From the NCBI GenBank assembly GCA_039105265.1, contig JAPFFF010000001.1, positions 3,782,001-3,846,000 of the forward strand: 64,000 nucleotides of DNA. The letters are read 5' to 3'. The position numbers were made by a program, and so were the translations under genes. Position 1 is the first letter of the stretch, and each line of letters begins with the position of its first letter. Below, piece by piece: positions 22,181 through 31,800 of the stretch. The stretch comes from Tritrichomonas musculus. Taxonomy: Eukaryota > Parabasalia > Tritrichomonadida > Tritrichomonadidae. The notes beneath the pieces were generated by a model. That model made no database searches. It saw only the letters and a list, made by a program, of their open reading frames with translations, and was not told the DNA's origin.

Positions 22181-22320
22181 AAAAACGAACACTCATAGAA
22201 ATAAACGAACACTCATAGAAATAAACGAACACTCATAGAAATAAACGAACACTCGTAGAAATAAACGAACATTCATAGGAATAAAAGAAAAATCACCTAA
22301 ACAAACGAACAATCACATAA
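22181..22320. repeat. 20-bp tandem repeat upstream of the Kolobok-type transposase
   Basis: Five good copies of AAACGAACACTCATAGAAAT in register, then two decayed copies. They lie 130-260 nt before the transposase start on its promoter side, so they could be regulatory or transposase-binding iterons, or plain slippage repeats. Confidence 0.85.
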
Positions 22321-23445
22321 AAAACGTATACACATAGAAATTAACAAACTATTACAGAAATAAGTGATTTTTAATGGAAAAAAATGTAATTTTTATATTT
22401 ATTTTTAGAATTTTCAGAAATATAAACGTATTTCATTGAAAATTAACGTATTTCTTAAGAAATAAAGTATACCACTTCTCTCAAATTTTTAAAAATCTTT
22501 TTTTGTTTATATTCGCATTTAAAATATTTAAAATATCGCATCTTATACCAAAAAATCTAAAGATGTTGTATGATTTTTATTTTCTTTTAAAATTGTTGCT
22601 ATTTTGCAAAAATTATGAATCAATATTCCAGCACATGATCGTATTCCATTTTTTTAACATATCTCAACATTGTTTTTTTGTATATCAATCATGAAATAAT
22701 ATGTATCAAGCACGAGCTTTGAACTCAAATATTGGGAGACTACATATGATTTTAAAAAAACGTCATTTTTCTATATAAAATCAAGTGTTTTCTAAACCTA
22801 TCAGACGAATCAATTATTAACAAATTTAGCTTTAAATAACACAAATAATAACTTCAGATGATATTTAAAAAACTAATGTTGAGATATTATTATTTTCTTT
22901 TTTTTATATACAATAATTTGATATATTTTATGATGAAGGAATTTTTTAAACTTTAACTTCTTTATTTATGGATAAAATTAAAAAATATTCAAAATACTTA
23001 TTTTTCTGATGATATAAATTCAATATTTTGCAGAAAAATATGATTGCATTATGAATGAAGAGAATCGACATTATTATTATTTCATAAAAAAAAAAAGAAA
23101 AATTCTTAAAAATTCCATGCAATATTATTTAATATAATAAATTATCATAAAATACTACTTTTAAAATCATTTTTATTAATGAATAATACAAAATTCAAGC
23201 ATTTTTTTATCAACAAAAAATTGAATAAAAATTTACAGAAAAAATTCAATATATTCATTGATTTTTTTTCTTAATATTATTCAAAATTTGAAATAAGTCA
23301 AAAAATGAAAATATCTTATTATATTATAAATATTTTTATAAATTATTAGATTTAAACTGTAATAGAAAAATAATATAAAATTATAATTCAATATTAATTT
23401 CTAATTTTATTCAGATAACGAAAAAATTGGTAAAATACTCCCCCC
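22321..23445. other. Non-coding right portion of the Kolobok-type element
   Basis: About 1.1 kb of very AT-rich DNA between the 20-bp repeats and the right terminus ATACTCCCCCC. Only chance frames shorter than 65 codons are present. I see no other structure. Confidence 0.6.
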
Positions 23446-23468
23446 TTAATATAGTTTTGAATCTCCAT
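23446..23468 (-). pseudogene. First codons of the transposon-split ankyrin-type gene
   Basis: On the minus strand the ATG is at 23468 and the codons MEIQNYI run into the TTAA at 23449-23446. The frame continues at 9674 beyond the element. The upstream stretch 23469-23706 is AT-rich and would have been its promoter; I see no other gene there. Confidence 0.65.
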
Positions 23469-23916
23469 TTTCAAATATTAGATAACTGACTATAAATGCC
23501 ATAAACGGTTTCAAATTGAAAAAAACTTAGGTTTTTAAAATTAAATCTGTTTTAAAAATAAAAATAATATAATAAAATATCAAATTAATCTGTACTAGAG
23601 ATTATGTAGGTTGAATTTGAGATTTGAATTAATAATTGTTCAAGCTTCTTTCAATTTGAATTTTTATAAAGAATACAAAAAAAATCGATTTTACTAAAGA
23701 AAAATATACCATCACTGGACAAGCCTCATATTTTATATATATCGGCCTCATACTAATTGTGAAAGCAAAACAAAATTTTGAAAGAGAATTTCTGATTTTT
23801 TTTTTTTAATAGAAAAATTTGAATTCATAATATGAGGTTGATTTAAATAGTTTATTATAATTTTATATTTTTTTGTGACATGCTATATGAAAAGGTGGCT
23901 GAATAATTAATAATTA

Positions 23917-25446
23917 ATGAGCTTTTGCCAATGGACAAAGGAAGAAACAGAAACTTTTTCAAAGATTCAAATGGAAATTTGCGATTTAAAAGTTGGTGGA
24001 TATTCAAATATTGAAATTGCCAAGCGTTTTGACATTACACCTCAAGCTATTTATAACTCTATCCGAACAACTTTAACAGGAAACCGTTGGACTCCGCATG
24101 AATCAAGAGGTGGAGGTCAAAAATACTTAGGTGATGTAGAAATTTCTACTTTCTTTAAAAAAATTGAAGAATGTTATTTAAATCTGAATTGTCTTAAAAC
24201 TGTAGAAGCAGTTCAACTTGCCTACGAACTCAGAGCAAATCGTTATTTTCGTTGTTTACAGATACTTGATTGTTTAAAGAATGTCTTTAAATCTAGTCGT
24301 GCAAAACAGATTGTTAATTCTCTAGAACCTTTCATTCCTTGCGAATCATGGATTAATCACTTCTGTGCAAGGCACAACATCACTCTTAAGAACCCTGAAT
24401 CTCTGGAGGAAGCTAGAAGAAGATGCTGTAACACAGCTGTGATTAAACAATTCTTTAAACAAAACAAAAGTATTTTATCAAAAGTACACAAATGTAATTT
24501 ATGGAACGCAGATGAATCCTCTAGTTCTTTAACTAAAAAGTTCAAGGTATTAATAACTGGAAAAGCAGAGCATTCAATTTCATCAGTAAGCAGCGTGGAG
24601 CCTCATATTACAGGAATGTTCTGCTTTAACGCTCTGGGAGTTCGGCTAGATCCATTCATTATCTTACCAAAACTAGCCAAACTCCCAGAAGAGTTAAGAG
24701 ACATTCCTGCTTTTTTTAACTCACAGAGCAGCGGATGGATGACGAAGAATATTTTCTTAGCATTTTGTGTTTTCTTTGTGTCCAAAGTTTCAAAATATAA
24801 ATTGGATCTACCTACAGAAGAAGCAGAACAACCAACAATACTTATTTTAGATAATCACTCAAGTCGTTATAACAGTTTAGCTCTTGAATACTTGGCTTTA
24901 CATAATGTCCAATTACTAACTTTTCCACCTCATTGTTCTCACTTGCTGCAGCCATTTGATGTGGCTGCAGCAAGAAGTCTTAAGTCAAACATGGAAAAAT
25001 ACCAATATAAAAAAACCATAAATGATGTTTTATTAAAATTAAATTCAAACGCCTCAAAAGCACGTTATAAAACAATAGTTTCAATAGTCGAATCGTGGAG
25101 GACAATCGATACAGAAATTCTAAAGAACGGATTCAGAATAAGTGGTTTGGCTCCATTCGATGAAAATGTTATAATGAGCAGTAAATATATAAATAAAAAC
25201 ATTCAAGAAATAAACGTTCCCAATGCAGGACAGGATTTAACCTCAGAAAAAAACCGGTTGGAACAATACAATAAAGAAAGTTATTTTCATGCTGATGATA
25301 TCGATCAAATAATGAAAATTGAATATCCTGCAATCAGAGCCATATTAGAAACAAATAATCATTCATCAGGAATAATATTAAGTAAACTTCCGTCTTTGTT
25401 TATCAAATGCGATAATAACAAATATCAAAAAGTTTCTTTTTATTAA
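23917..25446 (+). CDS. pogo/Tigger-type transposase (DDE_1, DD35D)
   Basis: A 509-residue transposase that moves the surrounding element at TA sites. An N-terminal helix-turn-helix is suggested by GYSNIEIAKRFDITPQAIYNSI (about 29-50), followed by a CENP-B-like region reaching PCESWINHFCARHNI. The catalytic triad is complete: Asp199 in LWNADESSS, Asp312 in ILDNHSSRYN, and Asp348 in HLLQPFDVAA, giving DD35D spacing. FPPHCSHLLQPFDV is the hallmark of the DDE superfamily-1/jerky/pogo group. The frame is intact from ATG to stop. No TCATTT initiator is seen directly before the ATG. Domesticated relatives exist in other eukaryotes, but intact termini argue for a true transposon here. Confidence 0.92.
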   Translation: MSFCQWTKEETETFSKIQMEICDLKVGGYSNIEIAKRFDITPQAIYNSIRTTLTGNRWTPHESRGGGQKYLGDVEISTFFKKIEECYLNLNCLKTVEAVQLAYELRANRYFRCLQILDCLKNVFKSSRAKQIVNSLEPFIPCESWINHFCARHNITLKNPESLEEARRRCCNTAVIKQFFKQNKSILSKVHKCNLWNADESSSSLTKKFKVLITGKAEHSISSVSSVEPHITGMFCFNALGVRLDPFIILPKLAKLPEELRDIPAFFNSQSSGWMTKNIFLAFCVFFVSKVSKYKLDLPTEEAEQPTILILDNHSSRYNSLALEYLALHNVQLLTFPPHCSHLLQPFDVAAARSLKSNMEKYQYKKTINDVLLKLNSNASKARYKTIVSIVESWRTIDTEILKNGFRISGLAPFDENVIMSSKYINKNIQEINVPNAGQDLTSEKNRLEQYNKESYFHADDIDQIMKIEYPAIRAILETNNHSSGIILSKLPSLFIKCDNNKYQKVSFY

Positions 25447-25613
25447 ACTATTTAATTTATCATTCATTTATATGTATTAATTTTGTATCATTTTTGTTGA
25501 TCAAACTCTTTTTTTCTTGAATTGAACCTGAAAATATAATAAGCATTTCCTTCTTTTGTAAATGTAATTATTTTTTTAAAAAAAATAGCCATTAAAGATC
25601 ATTAAATTGCAAG

Positions 25614-25632
25614 CCTCCTGATGTTCAGGAGG
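25614..25632. other. Perfect hairpin, 8-bp stem, 3-nt loop
   Basis: CCTCCTGA, loop TGT, TCAGGAGG. It is unusually GC-rich against its surroundings and lies about 170 nt after the pogo transposase stop, inside the element. It may be a 3'-end or element structure; the role is unknown. Confidence 0.7.
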
Positions 25633-25677
25633 AAAATGAACAGGAAAATTTAAAAATATCTTTTTAAGAAATTGTTT

Positions 25678-25750
25678 GTCTTGTTTTTTCCCCTCATAAA
25701 TATTGAATGTCTTGTTTTTTTTCTCACAAATATTGAATGTCTTGTTTTTT
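25678..25750. repeat. 30/31-bp tandem repeat in the pogo element
   Basis: GTCTTGTTTTTT...AAATATTGAAT starts at 25678, 25709 and 25739 (periods 31 and 30), the last copy partial. It lies between the transposase gene and the right terminus. Confidence 0.8.
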
Positions 25751-25901
25751 TAATATTCAAATTCTATGAATTTATTTCTGAAAAATTAAATACAACTCTG
25801 AATATTTGATTTTTATTATCAAAAAATTTGTATGAAATTGATTGCTTTCACAATTTATATGAGGCTTAATATGAGAATGAATACTCTGTCCAGTGATGGT
25901 A

Positions 25902-26287
25902 TATTAAAAAATAAATATACCTTTTATTAACTACATAGAAAGATGCTTATATAAAAAATATACCTTTTATTAGCTACATGCGAAGATTGGCATAAACAAT
26001 TCCCCTAAATTCGGTTATTTTCATTCAACAAAATTACCAAATTTGTAAATTTGTAAATTCTTTTAAGCAAAATACAAAGTATTTTACATTTAAATGATTA
26101 AAATATGGAAAAAAAAAAAAAAAAAAAAAAAAACGAATATCCAAACCACTTTTTTGATTGATAAAGTTAGACAAAATGAAGATAAACTTTTTGGTGGATT
26201 TTTGACCATTATTCAATTAATATTACGCGAAATAAAATATAGAAAATATTCAATAGTTTCTTGGACATAGAAAATTTTTCATTTCAA
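25902..26287. other. Intergenic region with 43-bp duplication and A25 tract
   Basis: A 43-bp unit (AAATATACCTTTTATTA...) is duplicated at 25913-25998 with a few differences. A pure A tract of 25 nt lies at 26110-26134. AAACTTTTTGG, a near match to the recurrent motif, lies at about 26185-26195, and the initiator of the next gene is at 26279. No gene is seen. Confidence 0.7.
26279..26285 (+). promoter_or_regulatory. Initiator-like TCATTTC before the Lys/Asp-repeat gene
   Basis: TCATTTC with putative +1 A at 26281 lies 7 nt before the ATG at 26288, supporting that start and the signal peptide it gives. Confidence 0.5.
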
Positions 26288-28633
26288 ATGCTTGTTCTTT
26301 TCCTTTTATTTATTGGAATTGCTAAAAGCGAAGCTGCTAAATCATTTGGCGATGATTCTAAGCTTAGAGAAGAAATAAGACAACAAGTTAGATTGCTCGA
26401 AGAAGAAAACAAGGAAAATTCTGAAAAGAAGAAACGAGATGATGACGAAGTAAAAAAGAATGATGAAGATAAAAAGAAAAGTGATGACAAAGAAGATGAA
26501 AAAAAGAAAAGTGATGATGAAGATAAAAAGAAAGACGACGATGACAAGAAAAAGAGTGACGATGAAGATAAAAAGAAGGATGATGATGACAAGAAAAAGA
26601 GTGATGACAAAGATGAAGACAAAAAGAAAAGCGATGACGAAGTAAAAAAGAATGATGAAGATAAAAAGAAAAGTGATGACAAAGAAGATGAAAAAAAGAA
26701 AAGTGATGATGAAGATAAAAAGAAAAGTGATGACAAAGAAGATGAAAAAAAGAAAAGTGATGATGAAGATAAAAAGAAAGACGACGATGACAAGAAAAAG
26801 AGTGACGATGAAGATAAAAAGAAGGATGATGATGACAAGAAAAAGAGTGATGACAAAGATGAAGACAAAAAGAAAAGCGATGACGAAGTAAAAAAGAATG
26901 ATGAAGATAAAAAGAAAGACGACGATGACAAGAAAAAGAGTGATGACAAAGATGAAGACAAAAAGAAAGATGATGATGACAAGAAAAAGAGTGATGACAA
27001 AGATGAAGATAAAAAGAAAGATGATGATGACAAGAAAAAGAGTGATGACAAAGATGAAGATAAAAAGAAAGATGATGATGACAAGAAAAAGAGTGATGAC
27101 AAAGATGAAGATAAAAAGAAAGATGATGATGACAAGAAAAAGAGTGATGACAAAGATGAAGACAAAAAGAAAAGCGATGACGAAGTAAAAAAGAGTGATG
27201 ATAATGAAAAGAAGGATGACGATAAGAAAGACAGTGAAAAGAAAGATGACGATAAGAAAGACGGAGAAAAGAAAGATGATGAAAAGAAAGACGGAGAAAA
27301 GAAAGATGACGATAAGAAAGATGATGAAAAGAAAGATGATGACAAGAAAGACGGAGAAAAGAAAGATGATGAAAAGAAAGATGGAGAAAAGAAAGATGAT
27401 GAAAAGAAAGATGATGAAAAGAAAGATGACGACAAGAAAGATGGGGAAAAGAAAGATGATGACAAGAAAGACGGAGAAAAGAAAGATGATGAAAAAAAAG
27501 ACGGAGAAAAGAAAGATGATGAAAAGAAAGATGGAGAAAAGAAAGATGATGAAAAGAAAGATGATGAAAAGAAAGATGATGACAAGAAAGATGATGAAAA
27601 GAAAGATGGAGAAAAGAAAGATGATGAAAAGAAAGATGATGAAAAGAAAGATGGAGAAAAGAAAGATGACGACAAGAAAGACGGAGAAAAGAAAGATGAT
27701 GAAAAGAAAGATGGAGAAAAGAAAGATGATGAAAAGAAAGATGATGAAAAGAAAGATGGAGAAAAGAAAGATGACGACAAAAAAGACGGAGAAAAGAAAG
27801 ATGATGAAAAGAAAGACGGAGAAAAGAAGGATAGTGAAAAGAAAGACGAAGACGGCAAAACAAGCTCTACTACTACTCAAATAAATGCTACCCAAATTAA
27901 TTCTACTGCTCTTAACAATACTTCACTCAACAACACTGCATTAAATAGCACAGCATTACCAACCAATACTTCATCAATTAAACCAGATGGAGAGAAGAAA
28001 GATGACGACAAGAAAGACGGAGAAAAGAAAGATGGCGAAAAGAAGGATGATGAAAAGAAAGATGGTGAAAAGAAAGATGATGAAGAAGATGACAAAAAGA
28101 AAGATGATAAAAAGAAAGATGATGAAGAAGATGACAAAAAGAAAGATGATAAGAAGAAGGATGATGAAAAGAAAGATGGCGAAAAGAAAGATGATAATGA
28201 AGATGGAGATAAAAAGAAGGATGATGAAAAGAAAGATGGCGAAAAGAAGGATGATGAAAAGAAAGATGGCGAAAAGAAGGATGATAAAAAGAAAGATGAT
28301 AAAAAGAAAGATGATGAAGAAGATGACAAAAAGAAAGATGATAAGAAGAAGGATGATGAAGAAGATGACGATGATAAGAAGAAAGATGAAAAGAAGAAAG
28401 AAGATGATGAAGATGATGATGACAAAAAGAGCAATCCCTCTAATAAGAAACGAAAGACAAAGCGTGGCGCATCTGATTCACACAAGTACTCTTTAATACA
28501 GATTGTAATTACTGGAGCTATTACTCTTTCCATTCTCGTTGTTTGCTTAGTTTTCTGTTACAAGAAACGTGCTAAGAAATCAGAAATTCAACAAGCTAAT
28601 GAACCACTTCTTGAAGCAGAAGAATTCTACTAA
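26288..28633 (+). CDS. Type I membrane protein with very long Lys/Asp/Glu repeats
   Basis: A 781-residue predicted surface or endomembrane protein of unknown function. The first residues, MLVLFLLFIGIAKSEA, form a signal peptide. Most of the ectodomain is repeat: early units like KKSDDKDEDKKKDDDD, then KKDDEKKDGE decapeptides, later KKDDEEDD types. A Ser/Thr/Asn island near residues 530-570 (TSSTTTQINATQINSTALNN onward) carries at least six N-glycosylation sequons. One membrane helix (VITGAITLSILVVCLVF) precedes a short basic tail ending EPLLEAEEFY, with acidic dileucine-like and terminal tyrosine features that could direct sorting. The frame also opens at TTG 26261, but the ATG at 26288 fits the signal peptide and initiator. 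Long open frames on the other strand are a by-product of the repeats. Confidence 0.85.
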   Translation: MLVLFLLFIGIAKSEAAKSFGDDSKLREEIRQQVRLLEEENKENSEKKKRDDDEVKKNDEDKKKSDDKEDEKKKSDDEDKKKDDDDKKKSDDEDKKKDDDDKKKSDDKDEDKKKSDDEVKKNDEDKKKSDDKEDEKKKSDDEDKKKSDDKEDEKKKSDDEDKKKDDDDKKKSDDEDKKKDDDDKKKSDDKDEDKKKSDDEVKKNDEDKKKDDDDKKKSDDKDEDKKKDDDDKKKSDDKDEDKKKDDDDKKKSDDKDEDKKKDDDDKKKSDDKDEDKKKDDDDKKKSDDKDEDKKKSDDEVKKSDDNEKKDDDKKDSEKKDDDKKDGEKKDDEKKDGEKKDDDKKDDEKKDDDKKDGEKKDDEKKDGEKKDDEKKDDEKKDDDKKDGEKKDDDKKDGEKKDDEKKDGEKKDDEKKDGEKKDDEKKDDEKKDDDKKDDEKKDGEKKDDEKKDDEKKDGEKKDDDKKDGEKKDDEKKDGEKKDDEKKDDEKKDGEKKDDDKKDGEKKDDEKKDGEKKDSEKKDEDGKTSSTTTQINATQINSTALNNTSLNNTALNSTALPTNTSSIKPDGEKKDDDKKDGEKKDGEKKDDEKKDGEKKDDEEDDKKKDDKKKDDEEDDKKKDDKKKDDEKKDGEKKDDNEDGDKKKDDEKKDGEKKDDEKKDGEKKDDKKKDDKKKDDEEDDKKKDDKKKDDEEDDDDKKKDEKKKEDDEDDDDKKSNPSNKKRKTKRGASDSHKYSLIQIVITGAITLSILVVCLVFCYKKRAKKSEIQQANEPLLEAEEFY

Positions 28634-28808
28634 AATTTTAATTCATATTTAATTCTGAATCTCTAATTTTAGGCTTAAATAAATAAAATATAAGATTTGT
28701 AACTTTCACTTTCTTTGAAACTTATTATAAGCCAAGAATTTAATAATACAAACAATTTTTATTATAAAAATCGGAGTAAAAAAAAAATATTTGTAATACA
28801 ATAGATAA

Positions 28809-31800
28809 TCACCAATATGCTCTCCATCCAATAAAATGGGTTGCATATTTATTTGGGTCTTGAGAAATTTCAATAAGTTCTCTAACTTGATTTTCAACGC
28901 TTAGTGCTTTGGAATTAATTTCATCTACATCTTCATCCTCATAATGAATAACATCATCATCATTTCCATTGCTCCCATCTTGAATTTTAGTAAGCAAATC
29001 ATCGTTAATAAGAAAAGAGTCAAGACCATTTAACTTTTCTTTAACTCTCTTCGTTATTTTCGCACTTCCAAATTTAGGATTATTAGCAATCGTTGTATCA
29101 TCAGTGAACAATTCAAATTGCGCCATAATTATTTGTTTAGCTTCTCGAATTAAGCCTAGGACGTCACAACAAGTCTTTTCAAATATTCCAAAAGGATTTG
29201 ACCCATCAAATGCATTAACAATCATTCTTGTTAATCTAAATGGTACTTTTTCAGGATATACGGTACGAGTAACTGTAATTTCAAAAGCATCACCAAAATC
29301 GATATGAGCTACTTTACCATTATGATTTTGCATTAAAATATTATTTGGATGACGATCACCAAGTCCGATTATGTAACCAGCAATTGACATTAATGCTGAT
29401 GACGAAACAAACATGTGATTATTTTTTATCCAAATTGATGATGTAGTAGCATTTAACCAAATAAATTGGTCTATTTCATCTGCAGATAGTTCTGATTGAT
29501 TTCCACTATTAGCAATTGAATCATAAAGCTCAAGAAGCTGTGGTGAAGTCAAAGAATTGGTCACATCACCATAAATATCATTTATTATTTCTTGCTCTTT
29601 CATTCTGTTCTTTGGAAACATATTAATAATTTGGTGAAGCGATTTCGAATTTTCAACCCATGAAATTAATCCACTGTTTTTTGTTAAAGGGACAATTGAA
29701 TATTGCGTAATTGAAAGATGAGATGTTGAACGATTTTGAGCAAGAAGGCTGTTAATTAACAAGAAAAACTGCATAATTCTGTAGTCAATTCGGACATCAC
29801 AATTACCTTTGAGGAGGAAATTATGCTTCTTCCCTTTTTCGTCGTATATTGATAGCGAACGTGGATGGTAAGCTGTAGAATAAACCTGAAGATTAGATTC
29901 GAAAGAAGTAATTCGAACTGAATCGTGAGTACCTGGAACGAAAATAAGTAGATCATGCTGTCTTTTCATCAATTCTTCTGAAACAGAAAAGAGTGAAATT
30001 GTTGCCAGCGAATTCAATTTTCCTGAAATTGAACTAAAAATCCTACGAAGTTGTGACCATAAAACTGTCATAATTCTAGGATCGTAATCGTAATTTAATT
30101 CTTCTTTATAATATTCGCATTCAATTTCATTTTCTTCTTCTTCTTTATTATTAGCATTACGTATATTTTTATTTTTGTTAATTTTTTCGTCAACCATATT
30201 AAATGTCTCAATAAAAGTACCAATTTTCTCTCTAATAATGTTACCAAAAGAAATATCTAAGTCACAAACCGGATTTAGAAGCCTATCAATAAGTTTTCTC
30301 AAAATTGTCATTGATGATTCAATATCATTTTTTTCATATAATCTGATTGCTTCTTCGATTCCATATTTCCATTCCTCAAGAAGCGAAACGGCTGCTCTAT
30401 TCATACTTTCTGAGAAAAGTATTAAATCATCTGCTATTTTTGAATTTGTTTTTCGTAAAGTATTGAAAATTTCTCTAGAATTGGAAGCTTTGTTTGAATC
30501 TTTGCTCAGCATTCCGATGTTCAAAGGGAAAAACAACTTTTGAAATCTATGATTACCGAACTCGAGTAAAATTTGTCTTACGACATTTCGGAGTCTTTTA
30601 CAAGGATGAGCCAAAAGGTTAACGAATTGAGGCAGACTATTTGAAACCAATGAAAGCGGCAATTTTTGCAATTTTTCGATGTTTGACTGATTCATTATTA
30701 AGTCGTTTGCACATTTCAGAAGGACGTCTAAAAGAAGAAGAAGGGCCGATAAGTCATTAGAAGGCGAAAGTTCAATCAACTTCAAAAAGTTGACAACAGC
30801 ATCGAGAGCATATTTATTCTTATCGGTTTGAATTATATCCAAAATTCTAACATTTAATAAAGAGAAAGCAAACAAAGTCTTTAAATTGTTTGGCTGAACA
30901 GCTAAGCAATCATTCAATATTTTATGATATTTATAGAAAAGATTGATTGTTTGTGGCATTTCTTGAAGTTTCCAATTAACAAGAAGCGTCTTAAATTGAG
31001 CCAACTTTTCTTCTGAAATCGGATTCTCTTCAGCGTATTTTTCTGCTTTATTCAAAAAGTCATCTTTAAAATAAGTGAAGTATTTCATCGATTTCTGCGG
31101 AATTTTTCGTAACTTTTTTAAGAGCCATTGATTACATTTTTCTTTTTCTTCATTAAAAAGTGCTTGACTTGTTTTTCCACCTCTGAAATATTGATTTGGA
31201 ATGAACTTTTGTAATTCTTTCTTCTTCTCATAAACGCCAATCAACAACTCTAAGAAAGTAATTGCTGTTGATTTTAAATTCTTACACCAAAGCATTTTAA
31301 TTCCTTCAAAATGAACATCAAGGCTTCTTTTTATACTAACCAGACGAAAATAAGCACCTTTAAGTTCTTCGAATTTTCTTCCTTTTCGTAATGAATGAGC
31401 CATTTTAAGAGCAGTTTTTAATTTCATCTCATCTGAATAAAGAAGGGAACGAATATTTGTTAATATTTTACTATCATTAGTACGTTCTTCAATAGGTTGT
31501 CTTAATTTCCACATAATTGGAATGACGACGTTTCCATCTTTATTTTCTTTGGCATTTATAACTTCAAGTAATTCGATGAGATGCTGCGAAAATAGTAATT
31601 TTGCTTCAGCGGCTTTTGTATCAGTTCCATCGAACATTGAATGATCATTTGTCATATTTTGTTGTGCTGAATCAATAAGCATCCTTGCTTTCCCATATTC
31701 TCCATTTTTAATATAAATGAAGCAACGTAAGAAAAAATGAGCTCTTGTTTCATTTTCTGGAAAATATTGCAGAAAATATTCAGCTTTTGAAATGTTTCCT

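Larger units (their letters stand above)
9679..23445. mobile_element. TTAA-flanked DNA transposon, Kolobok/Mutator-domain type, with nested insertion
   Basis: The ends are inverted GGGGGGAGTAT at 9679 and at 23445. Each is flanked by TTAA (9675-9678 and 23446-23449), the duplicated target. TTAA targeting is typical of the Kolobok superfamily. Its transposase remnant lies at 20735-22055 on the minus strand. The element is interrupted by a complete Mutator-like element at 10285-20254. Without that insertion and one copy of the 8-bp duplication, the original element was about 3.8 kb. It contains a 133-bp tandem repeat near its left end and a 20-bp repeat upstream of the transposase. The insertion split an ankyrin-type gene. 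Confidence 0.85.
23707..25901 (+). mobile_element. pogo-family (Tc1/mariner superfamily) element
   Basis: Inverted ends TACCATCACTGGACA at 23707 and at 25901, flanked by TA on both sides. A second inner match follows: GCCTCATACTAATTGTGAAAGC on the left against its reverse complement on the right (about 25847-25868), with a short intervening difference. Total length is 2.2 kb with one long intact transposase gene. Because the termini read TATACC, the exact edge is ambiguous by one TA. It lies about 240 bp upstream of the split ankyrin gene's ATG and 387 bp before the Lys/Asp-repeat membrane protein gene. Confidence 0.87.

Noticed and set aside
9679-23445. Polinton or retroelement nature for the large element
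   Set aside because: No polymerase, integrase, capsid or reverse transcriptase is present; the ends and transposase match a TTAA-targeting DNA transposon.
26261-26287. Upstream TTG start for the Lys/Asp-repeat gene
   Set aside because: The ATG at 26288 gives a clean signal peptide and follows an initiator; the extra residues would block it.
26284-27895. Long antisense frames opposite the Lys/Asp-repeat gene
   Set aside because: They arise from the repeat's lack of stop codons in any frame; Ser/Phe or Leu/Ile-only translations have no domain sense.
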